NCBI GenBank assembly: GCA_023664705.1 | Contig: JAMPFE010000031.1 | Location: 1-23,240, forward strand | Length of the DNA stretch: 23,240 nucleotides | Source of the DNA: Lachnospiraceae bacterium | GTDB taxonomy: Bacteria > Bacillota > Clostridia > Oscillospirales > Ruminococcaceae | Reading direction: 5' to 3' | In this document: positions 1 through 6,883 of the stretch, one piece after another | Layout: every line of letters starts with the position of its first letter | How positions within the stretch are numbered: position 1 is the stretch's first letter | Notes under the pieces: model-generated | Told to the model about the DNA's origin: nothing | What the model saw: the letters and a program-made list of their open reading frames with translations, nothing else | Database searches by the model: none | Position numbers and translations under genes: made by a program

Positions 1-11
1 TCTTCCGATCT
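1..11. other. Residual Illumina adapter end
   Basis: The first 11 bases, TCTTCCGATCT, are identical to the 3' end of the standard Illumina adapter (…GCTCTTCCGATCT). The sequence after them (12-33) is a C/T-rich run unlike the rest of the window. I read this as untrimmed adapter at a contig end rather than genomic DNA. Chance identity over 11 bases exactly at base 1 is unlikely. Confidence 0.85.
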
Positions 12-205
12 TCTTCCCCTCTCCCTCTCCCCCTTTTCCGCATTTTTCGGTTGCCGAGAGCGGAAAAGTACGTTTCAAAACGAAAAGCGCAATCGACGTG
101 GTTTGCCGCACTGCTCAAAATGCGGACTTAAACGCCCTGTCGACGCTCGCTTGGGTTTCCAAAGGGCGGTGTTAATTGTGGCTGCCGAAAAACGACTTTT
201 GGGCG
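12..205. other. Gene-free stretch after glgP
   Basis: This is the region downstream of the minus-strand glgP stop codon. I see no supportable gene. It holds a C/T-rich run (12-33) and an inverted repeat: TTTTCCGC at 34-41 pairs with GCGGAAAA at 60-67, with a nested TCGG/CCGA stem inside. There is no clear U-tract, so a terminator role for glgP is only possible. GGCTGCCGAAAAACG near 180 resembles repeat units found at 16201-16256. Confidence 0.4.
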
Positions 206-2557
206 TTACGGGGTTATTTTCCAGATCTCGCTCGCGTAGTCGGCTATGGTGCGGTCGGAGCTGAACTTGCCCGCCGCCGTCATGTTCAGCCAACACTTTT
301 TGATGAACTCGTCGTGGTTGAAACAGAAGTCGCTGTTGGCCTTGAGCTTTGCCTGAACGTAATTTTCGAGGTCGCCGAGGAGATAGTAATGGTCGGGGCG
401 ATGCCAAGACGCGCCGTCCAGCAGCGAATAGTACAGCTCTCTGAACGAGCCGCTGCCGCCGTCGGAGAACGTGCCGTCGATCAGCGTGTTCAGTACGCGG
501 GCTATGCGCGTGTTTTCGGAGTAGAGCTTTCTCGGGTCGTAGGTCGGCATTCTCTGCGCGAGGTCTTCGACGCGCGCGCCGAAGATGTAGTTGTTCTCCT
601 CGCCCGCCTCCTCGCATATCTCGACGTTCGCGCCGTCGTAGGTGCCGAGGGTCATCGTGCCGTTGAGCATAAACTTCATATTGCCCGTGCCCGAGGCTTC
701 CGTGCCCGCCGTGGAGATTTGTTCGGAGAGGTCGGCGGCGACGACGAGCTTTTCGGCGTAGGATACGTTGTAGTTCTGGACGTAAACGACCTTAAGCGCA
801 CCGTTGAGGGAGTCGTCGTTGTTGACGAGGTTCGCTATCTCGTTGATATACTTGATTATCGCCTTTGCGCGGGCGTAGCCGGGGGCTGCCTTTGCGCCGA
901 AGATGAACGTTGTGGGGGCGAAGTTCGCTATGCTGCCGTCTTTTATACCATAATAAATATAAAGTATGCCGAAGGCGTTGAGCAGCTGGCGCTTGTATTC
1001 GTGCAGGCGCTTTGCCTGTATGTCGAACATGGAGTTGGGGTCGATCTCGACACCCTCGTGCTCCTTGATATACTTGGCGAGGGCGGTTTTATTGAGATAT
1101 TTGATGTCGTTGAACTTGGAGAGAACGTCCTTGTCGTCGGCGTATTTGCGGAGATTTTTAAGCAGGGAGAGGTCGGTTATCCAGTCCTCGCTGCCGAGGA
1201 GCTCCGTTATAAGCGCGGAGAGCTTGGGGTTGCAGAGAGCTATCCAGCGGCGCGGGGTGATGCCGTTCGTTTTGTTTTGGAAACGCTCGGGGAACAGCTC
1301 GTACCACTCGGGCAGGGCGTCCTTTTTGAGTATCTCGGTGTGTATCTTGGCGACGCCGTTGATATGCCGAGAGCAATAGATAGCCATTTTCGCCATGTGC
1401 ACCGAGCCGCCCGAGACGGGCTGCATCTGCTCTATCTTGTCGCGGGGGATGCCGCGGCGGTACATATCGGAGATGAACTCCTCGTTTATGCGGAGGATAT
1501 AGCCGTAGACCTCGGGGAGGAGCTCCTCGACTATGCCGCAGTCCCACTTTTCGAGAGCCTCCGCCATAATGGTGTGGTTGGTGTAGTTGAAGGTGTTTTC
1601 GGCGATCTCGAGAGCTTTCGCGAACGGGACGTTGCGCTCCTCGCAGAGTATGCGGATAAGCTCGGGGATAGCTATTACGGGGTGGGTGTCGTTGAGCTGG
1701 ACGGCGTTGTACTCGGCGAACGAATATATATCGCGCCCTGCGGCGACGTGCTTTCTGACCAAGTCCGCCATTGAAGCGGCGCTGAAGAAGTACTCCTGCT
1801 TGAGGCGGAGCATCTTGCCCGCGCGGGCGTCGTCGTTGGGGTAGAGCGTGCCCGAGATGTTTTCGGCTTCTATCTGACCCTTTGCCGCAGCGAAATAGTC
1901 CTGGCGGTTGAACGCGTCGAAATCGAACGCGTTTACGGGCTCCGCCTGCCAGAGACGGAGAGTGCCCGCGAAGTCGTTTTTATAGCCGAAAATAGGCATA
2001 TCGTAGGGGACTGCCTTAACGTCGCCCGTGGAGTAGTGTATCATCACGGTGTCGTCGTCGACGCGGCGGCTCCACGGGTCGCCGAACTTTGTCCAGTCGT
2101 CGGCGTACTCGCGCTGAAAGCCGTTTTCAATGGTCTGCTTGAAGAGACCGTACTTGTAGCGTATGCCGTAGCCGTTGAGGGGGAGCTTCATGGTCGCGGC
2201 GCTGTCGAGAAAGCACGCGGCGAGCCTGCCCAAGCCGCCGTTTCCGAGGGCGGCGTCCTCTATCTCCTCGAGGTCGGAGAGACTGCCGCCGACGCTGTTC
2301 AGTAGCTCTTCGGCATAGTCGCGCAGTCCGAGACATAGGATATTGTTGTACACGGCGCGTCCCACGAGGAACTCCATGGAGAGGTAGGAGGCGCTTCTTC
2401 CGCGCGGCGCGGAGCAGCTCATCATCGGCACGGCCTGCTTCATTATCGCGCGGGAGAGCGCGTCGTGGAGCTGGGCGGGGGTGCGCTGTCTGCTTTCGAT
2501 GTGGGTGTCGCGGAGGATATCCTCGAAATCGTTTTTCAGCAATGTTTTATCTATCAT
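206..2557 (-). CDS. glgP: Glycogen phosphorylase
   Basis: This gene encodes 783 aa, near the usual family length of about 800. It is a cytoplasmic, PLP-dependent glycosyltransferase (GT35) that releases glucose-1-phosphate from glycogen or maltodextrin ends. The diagnostic block EASGTGNMKFMLNG carries the PLP-binding lysine (about K628), followed by GTYDGANVEI. NGGLGRLAACFLDS near the N-terminus and QEYFFSAASMADLVRKH are further family signatures. I chose the ATG at 2557 because AAAGGAG sits 7 bases upstream. An upstream in-frame extension to 2632 has no ribosome site and covers the promoter. The gene is monocistronic here and divergent from the pilus operon. Its link to motility is unclear beyond a shared intergenic region. 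Function is near certain; the in vivo substrate (glycogen or maltodextrin) cannot be told from sequence. Confidence 0.96.
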   Translation of the reverse strand: MIDKTLLKNDFEDILRDTHIESRQRTPAQLHDALSRAIMKQAVPMMSCSAPRGRSASYLSMEFLVGRAVYNNILCLGLRDYAEELLNSVGGSLSDLEEIEDAALGNGGLGRLAACFLDSAATMKLPLNGYGIRYKYGLFKQTIENGFQREYADDWTKFGDPWSRRVDDDTVMIHYSTGDVKAVPYDMPIFGYKNDFAGTLRLWQAEPVNAFDFDAFNRQDYFAAAKGQIEAENISGTLYPNDDARAGKMLRLKQEYFFSAASMADLVRKHVAAGRDIYSFAEYNAVQLNDTHPVIAIPELIRILCEERNVPFAKALEIAENTFNYTNHTIMAEALEKWDCGIVEELLPEVYGYILRINEEFISDMYRRGIPRDKIEQMQPVSGGSVHMAKMAIYCSRHINGVAKIHTEILKKDALPEWYELFPERFQNKTNGITPRRWIALCNPKLSALITELLGSEDWITDLSLLKNLRKYADDKDVLSKFNDIKYLNKTALAKYIKEHEGVEIDPNSMFDIQAKRLHEYKRQLLNAFGILYIYYGIKDGSIANFAPTTFIFGAKAAPGYARAKAIIKYINEIANLVNNDDSLNGALKVVYVQNYNVSYAEKLVVAADLSEQISTAGTEASGTGNMKFMLNGTMTLGTYDGANVEICEEAGEENNYIFGARVEDLAQRMPTYDPRKLYSENTRIARVLNTLIDGTFSDGGSGSFRELYYSLLDGASWHRPDHYYLLGDLENYVQAKLKANSDFCFNHDEFIKKCWLNMTAAGKFSSDRTIADYASEIWKITP

Positions 2558-2603
2558 GGCTTTTCTCCTTTGTTCCGAATGAAAAATATTCCTATACGGG
2601 GAT

Positions 2604-2632
2604 ATTATACCACAAATTTCCGATAAAATCAA
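2604..2632 (-). promoter_or_regulatory. Sigma-A promoter of glgP
   Basis: Read on the minus strand, -35 TTGATT (2632-2627), a 17-base spacer and -10 TATAAT (2609-2604) give a strong vegetative promoter. The implied leader to the glgP ATG is about 40 bases. Confidence 0.75.
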
Positions 2633-2806
2633 TAGGCTTTTTTGGGGGAAATCAGGGCGTTTTTCGGAGAAAAGCGATAACAGAGCCGTTTGGAAGAAAT
2701 TGGTTTTGGAGTTTTCAACCGAAGTTGAAAGTTATTTGTCTAAATTGCACATAAGTTAATGTTGAAATTCTACATCTAAAATGGGGTTTTTTGAGCGATT
2801 ATTTTG
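2633..2806. other. Intergenic space between glgP and pilus promoters
   Basis: About 170 AT-rich bases with no gene that I can support. The one structure seen is a perfect inverted repeat, TTTCAAC (2713-2719) / GTTGAAA (2724-2730), with a CGAA loop. A third GTTGAAA lies at 2761-2767. It could be an operator or a small hairpin. Confidence 0.4.
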
Positions 2807-2807
2807 A

Positions 2808-2821
2808 AAAAAACGTTTACA
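2808..2821 (+). promoter_or_regulatory. cre-like site upstream of pilC promoter
   Basis: AAAAAACGTTTACA matches the CcpA box TGWAANCGNTNWCA at all defined positions except the first two. It lies just upstream of the -35 box, a position from which CcpA can activate. It shares the exact 12-mer AAACGTTTACAG with the better site in the pilin leader (16460-16471). Regulation by CcpA is inferred. Confidence 0.4.
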
Positions 2822-2826
2822 GGCGC

Positions 2827-2855
2827 TTGAAAAAATGAAGAATTTGTGATATAAT
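2827..2855 (+). promoter_or_regulatory. Extended -10 sigma-A promoter of the pilC operon
   Basis: -35 TTGAAA (2827-2832), a 17-base spacer, and TATAAT (2850-2855) preceded by TGA, an extended -10 motif. Transcription should start near 2862, giving a leader of about 100 bases. This is the only clear promoter for the genes from 2963 to 11478. Confidence 0.85.
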
Positions 2856-2870
2856 TTATTTACAAGTATA

Positions 2871-2943
2871 GGCGGCTATGGGCAAATTGCGCCCAAAATT
2901 ACTGTTGAGCCGCCTTACCAAAACAACATCGTACAAAGTTGTT
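2871..2943 (+). promoter_or_regulatory. Structured leader of the pilC operon
   Basis: GGCGGCT (2871-2877) pairs with AGCCGCC (2908-2914) and encloses a second stem GGGC/GCCC (2880-2894). A further stem AACAAC/GTTGTT (2922-2943) ends 7 bases before the GGAGG ribosome site. I found no match to c-di-GMP or other riboswitch motifs that I know. It may affect translation or mRNA stability. Confidence 0.4.
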
Positions 2944-2962
2944 GGGGAACGGAGGTTTTCAG

Positions 2963-4153
2963 GTGAACAAATACTCTTATGTTGCCACCGACGTCAACGG
3001 CCGTACCGTGAGAGGACAGGAGCTTGCGGAGGACTATAAGGAACTTCAGCTGAAGCTGAGGGAACGAAAGCTCTACGTGACAAGCTACAAGGACCTCGGC
3101 GGGGGCGCCACGGACGTCAAGTACAAGTTTAAGACCAAGGAGGTATCCTTTATTGCGCGCCAGCTGGCTTCCATGACTTCCGCGGGTTTGTCGCTCGTAA
3201 GGGCGCTGCATATCCTGCAGGAGCAGCAGGAGGACAAGAAAGCGAAGGCGGCGCTGTTGGATATCTATGAGGAGGTCCAAAAGGGTAAATCCTTCTCCGA
3301 CGTACTTATCGCGAAGCCGGGCGTTTTCCCGGAGATGTTCGTGAGTATGGTGGCGGCGGGCGAGGCTTCGGGTACTCTCGACCAGATGCTGACGAGGCTG
3401 TCCGACCACTACGCCAACGCGAACAAGACGGCGAACAAGGCGAAATCCGCGATGGTTTATCCTATGGTGCTTGCGGTTTTGCTGTTGGTGGTTATGATAT
3501 TCCTGTTTGTCGGGATACTGCCGACGTTTACGGAGATGATGGATCCCGAGGATCTGTCGCCGATATCGAAGGCGCTGATCGCGTTTTCGGATTCGCTTAT
3601 CAATTACTGGTATATTTACATTATCGTTATCGTGGGCATTGTTCTGACGATATTCTTTATGATGAGGACGCCCTCGACGAGGCTTAAGATGGACGAGATG
3701 CTGCTGAAGATACCGAAAGTCGGGAAGCTTGTGGCGACGATGTATACGGGCAGCTTTGCGAGAAGCATGTCGAACCTTTACGGCGCGGGTCTGCAAATGG
3801 TGGAATGTATCGAGAAGTCGGTCGACACTATCGGGAACTCGTACGTACATAAGAGGTTTAAGGACGTTGTGAGCGATATAAAGCTCGGCGAGAGCATGTC
3901 GAAGGCGATTGAGAAAACGGGAATATTTGAGGGCATGTTTACCTCAATTATATTTGTCGGAGAGGAATCCGGTACGCTGGATACTATCCTCAACAAGGCG
4001 GCGGACTACTACGAGGAAGAGGCGGACTCGGCTATCACTAAGCTGGTAAGCCTTATGGAGCCGTTGATGATTATCATCATGGGTATCGCGATAGGCGTAT
4101 TCCTCGCGGGCGTATTCCCGATGCTGTACGGCGGAATGATGAACGTTGCTTAA
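2963..4153 (+). CDS. pilC: Type IV pilus inner-membrane platform protein PilC
   Basis: This gene encodes 396 aa, the usual size for the PilC/GspF family. The protein is the membrane platform that couples PilB and PilT ATP hydrolysis to pilin insertion and removal. There are two T2SSF repeats: residues about 60-185 (RQLASMTSAGLSLVRAL … GEASGTLDQML) and about 265-385 (FARSMSNLYGAGLQMVECI … GEESGTLDTIL). Each is followed by hydrophobic helices (VYPMVLAVLLLVVMIFLFVG; a second near residues 218-240; a C-terminal one near 362-385). The start is the GTG at 2963, with GGAGG 7 bases upstream; an earlier in-frame TTG has no ribosome site. It is the first gene of the operon, with pilMN following after 48 bases. 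Confidence 0.95.
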   Translation: MNKYSYVATDVNGRTVRGQELAEDYKELQLKLRERKLYVTSYKDLGGGATDVKYKFKTKEVSFIARQLASMTSAGLSLVRALHILQEQQEDKKAKAALLDIYEEVQKGKSFSDVLIAKPGVFPEMFVSMVAAGEASGTLDQMLTRLSDHYANANKTANKAKSAMVYPMVLAVLLLVVMIFLFVGILPTFTEMMDPEDLSPISKALIAFSDSLINYWYIYIIVIVGIVLTIFFMMRTPSTRLKMDEMLLKIPKVGKLVATMYTGSFARSMSNLYGAGLQMVECIEKSVDTIGNSYVHKRFKDVVSDIKLGESMSKAIEKTGIFEGMFTSIIFVGEESGTLDTILNKAADYYEEEADSAITKLVSLMEPLMIIIMGIAIGVFLAGVFPMLYGGMMNVA

Positions 4154-4201
4154 GCGGGGAGCCGCAAGAAAACCACAAAATAAAAATTATGAGGTGAAGA
4201 T

Positions 4202-5854
4202 ATGCTTTCAATAGATATTACCGACAGACAAATCAAGCTTGTAAGAGGCGTGCACAGCGGTAACAAGATAAGAGTGCAGGACGCGGATATGCGCGAGCTT
4301 TCGCTCGGGATGATATCGAACGGCTATGTTACGGACGTTCCTATGGTGGCGGCGGAGCTGAACGATATTATCAAGACCAAGGATATCAAGGAGAAGGAGG
4401 CGATCGTCTCCATTACCTCGAGCTCCATTGTGTACAAGGAAATGGTCGTTGCCAAGCCGAAGAACATGAAAAACCCGGCTATCATCGAGGCGATGATACA
4501 GTCGAACATGAACGTTTCCAACGACTTCAACATATCCTTTACTATCGCGGGGGAGACCGAGGACGAGGAAAAGAACAAGATGCTGAAGGTCATTGCGGCG
4601 GCTTGTCCGCAGAGACTGGTTGACGGATATGTGAGGCTGTTTTCGCATATAGGCTTGCAGCTGAGGGGTGTTAATATTTCCAACAACTCCGTAACGCGCC
4701 TTATACTCAACACGCCGAAGATGTCGGACAGAATGCCGATACTGCTTATTCAGATAGACAAGAACTTCCTCAATATGAACTTGTATGAGGATAATCAGCT
4801 TTCGTTCTCGCGTTTCTTCAACATCGACCCGAACGACTACGAGAACGCGCCCGACTATGTTACCCGCGCGGTTTACGACAACCTGTTCAGAATGATACAG
4901 TTTATCAGGAGCCGCAAGGGCGCGAAGCCGCTTCAGGAAATTCTGTTCTACGGCGAGATAGACAGCTTTATCGAGATTACGAACGCTATCTCTTCGTTCA
5001 ATGTTCCGACGAACATGCTTTCGATGCCGGGCTCCATAGCGTCGTCCGTGCAGTTCGACTTCTCGAAGTACGCGAACGCTATCGGAGCGCTTTACCGCCG
5101 CAACAAGGAGCTGGAGCACATAAACCTGCTGGAGGCTACTTCGGCGAAGGAGTCCAAGGGCGGGAACGGCTTTTTGCTCGGGCTGCTGGGGGCGATGGTC
5201 GCTTCGGCGGCGGTCGTGGGAGGCGCGGTGCTGGTATGCGACCTCATCAACAACAACTATACCAACCAGATAAACAATCTGCAGGCGAAGATCGACGACC
5301 CGCAGATGCAGCACGACCTTACGATAGTGGACGAGAGAGACGCAATGCTCGCGGGATTTAACAGCTACAACGACACCGTTAAGAAAACGAGCCTGCTGTT
5401 CGACTATATGCCGAAGCCGCAGAGAGCCGTTTTCGACAAGGTGCGCGAGCCGCTTGACAGCAACGACGACAAGCTGCTGACCGCGAACGAGGAGCTGGAG
5501 ATATCCGAGTTTACCATTGCGGGATATACCGTTACGGTAAGCTTTAAGGGGCTTTGCAAGGGAGATCCCTCTTCGGTGCCCTCGAGGTACGCGGAGTATC
5601 TTTCGACCAAGGTGCTTAACAAATACGGCGACCCCTATTTTGTGAACATCAATTATTCGGGCTTTACAAAGGACAACATCACGGATTGGTCTACATACGC
5701 GACGCTCGTTTCCAACGGAAGCACGACGTTTGATACGGTGTTCTCGTTTGAGATGACGATGCAACTGCAGATGGGCAGCGACGAGGAAAACGCGACGCTG
5801 GACCTTAACGCAGCGGCTGCCGCGCCCGAAGTAAATCAGGAGGTGACCGAATAA
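4202..5854 (+). CDS. pilMN: PilM-PilN fusion, pilus alignment protein
   Basis: This gene encodes 550 aa in two parts. Residues 1-300 look like the actin-like PilM fold: the N-terminal LSIDITDRQIKLV matches the first phosphate-loop motif, while the second (ILLIQIDKNFLNMNLYE) has lost the usual D-x-G, so ATP binding may be weak. Residue 307 starts INLLE, the short motif by which separate PilN proteins dock onto PilM. Then come a membrane helix (about 323-348), a short coiled coil and a PilN-like periplasm-side domain that here would face the cell wall. Cytoplasmic PilM and membrane PilN are thus one chain. From memory, Clostridioides difficile also has a pilMN fusion. The ATG at 4202 follows GAGGTGA. 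The stop overlaps the next start (TAATG), which implies translational coupling. Confidence 0.85.
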   Translation: MLSIDITDRQIKLVRGVHSGNKIRVQDADMRELSLGMISNGYVTDVPMVAAELNDIIKTKDIKEKEAIVSITSSSIVYKEMVVAKPKNMKNPAIIEAMIQSNMNVSNDFNISFTIAGETEDEEKNKMLKVIAAACPQRLVDGYVRLFSHIGLQLRGVNISNNSVTRLILNTPKMSDRMPILLIQIDKNFLNMNLYEDNQLSFSRFFNIDPNDYENAPDYVTRAVYDNLFRMIQFIRSRKGAKPLQEILFYGEIDSFIEITNAISSFNVPTNMLSMPGSIASSVQFDFSKYANAIGALYRRNKELEHINLLEATSAKESKGGNGFLLGLLGAMVASAAVVGGAVLVCDLINNNYTNQINNLQAKIDDPQMQHDLTIVDERDAMLAGFNSYNDTVKKTSLLFDYMPKPQRAVFDKVREPLDSNDDKLLTANEELEISEFTIAGYTVTVSFKGLCKGDPSSVPSRYAEYLSTKVLNKYGDPYFVNINYSGFTKDNITDWSTYATLVSNGSTTFDTVFSFEMTMQLQMGSDEENATLDLNAAAAAPEVNQEVTE

Positions 5855-6798
5855 TGAAATTGAGCAAACAGGAGCGCATAGGCGCGCTTATCATCGTGGT
5901 TATTTTAATTCTGGCGCTGGGAGGCTTCCTTTTGGTTAAGCCGAAGATAGAGACTATCGGTACGACGCGCGCGTCGCTGGCGAGCAAGCAGCAGGAATAT
6001 GACGCCGACGTTGAAAAGCAGAACAGGAAAGCTCCGCTGAGAGAGCAGATCGAAAAGGCTTACGAAGACGGCGAGCATATGGCGGACATGTTCTTCTCGG
6101 AGCTCAGCGCTTATGAGGCGGATATGGCGTTCAGGGCGTTTCTCGAGCAGTGCGGGGCGAACGTCGTGATTGAGGAGCTGACCGTGAGCGAGCCTACGAC
6201 GGCTACTCTCGGGACGAACTTCTACACGAGACCCGACGTTCAGTACGATCTGAAAACATACGCGACACAGGGCGCGGACATTGACGAGGATTATGCCGCT
6301 ATTTTGCAGCGGCAGGCGAACCTTGCGGCGGCGCTCGGAGACGCGCAGACTATCGGCGCGAGCACGGTGAGCTTTACCGTGAAGGCTGTGGATCAGGATG
6401 AGCTTATCAAATTTGCCGACGCGGTGAACTCCTATAAGCTGGAGGAAAACGGCGCGCTTGTTAGAAAGGCGGTCGGCATAAACGGGCTTGCGTTTACTTA
6501 TCCCGACGTTATTTCCAAGTATGAGAAGCTGGTCGAGGAGATAAACGAGGAGGCCGAGGAGGCGGGCAAGGCGGCTCTTGAAAGGGAGACGGGTCTTCCC
6601 ACCGAGATAGAACGCGACAACGGCACGGCGGCTAATCCCGCGGATCCGACAAACCCCGCGGGCGCCGAAGAGGAGCAGGAGATCGCGGAGATAACCGATT
6701 ATTTGTACTCTTATTCCGACACCTTTACCTTCTACTGCATAGAGCGTATGCAGGACCCCAAATCACAACTTGACGCTCAGGACGGTATTTCGGCGTAA
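5854..6798 (+). CDS. pilO: PilO-like pilus alignment protein
   Basis: This gene encodes 314 aa: a short cytoplasmic N-terminus, one membrane helix (about residues 9-28), a charged coiled-coil stretch (about 35-75) and a C-terminal alpha/beta region. This is the architecture of PilO, which pairs with PilN to hold the platform. Primary sequence similarity is weak, so the call rests on architecture plus position directly after pilMN, with which it shares the A of TAATG. It is longer than typical PilO (about 200 aa). An acidic, Pro/Ala-rich linker lies near residues 225-275. It could also be an unrelated bitopic protein that took the PilO slot. Confidence 0.75.
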   Translation: MKLSKQERIGALIIVVILILALGGFLLVKPKIETIGTTRASLASKQQEYDADVEKQNRKAPLREQIEKAYEDGEHMADMFFSELSAYEADMAFRAFLEQCGANVVIEELTVSEPTTATLGTNFYTRPDVQYDLKTYATQGADIDEDYAAILQRQANLAAALGDAQTIGASTVSFTVKAVDQDELIKFADAVNSYKLEENGALVRKAVGINGLAFTYPDVISKYEKLVEEINEEAEEAGKAALERETGLPTEIERDNGTAANPADPTNPAGAEEEQEIAEITDYLYSYSDTFTFYCIERMQDPKSQLDAQDGISA

Positions 6799-6814
6799 TA
6801 AATCCGCGGGAGCG

Positions 6815-6835
6815 GGCGCGGAGCTCTTTCGCGCC
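6815..6835 (+). other. Intergenic hairpin
   Basis: GGCGCG and CGCGCC form a perfect 6-bp stem with a 9-base loop between the pilO-like gene and the next coding region. No U-tract follows, so it is not a clear terminator. It may mark an mRNA processing point or partial stop. Confidence 0.3.
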
Positions 6836-6883
6836 GGCTGACGCGGCTTGGATACTGCGAATACTTGAAAGGAGGACATTTCA

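Noticed and set aside
176..1774. A 532-aa open frame on the plus strand opposite glgP
   Set aside because: It is a mirror frame of a clear glycogen phosphorylase gene in GC-rich DNA, with no ribosome site and Val/Glu/Asp-biased composition typical of such shadows.
4208..5764. A 518-aa minus-strand frame opposite pilMN
   Set aside because: Arg/His/Val-rich shadow of a gene with clear domain motifs. No ribosome site or recognisable domain.
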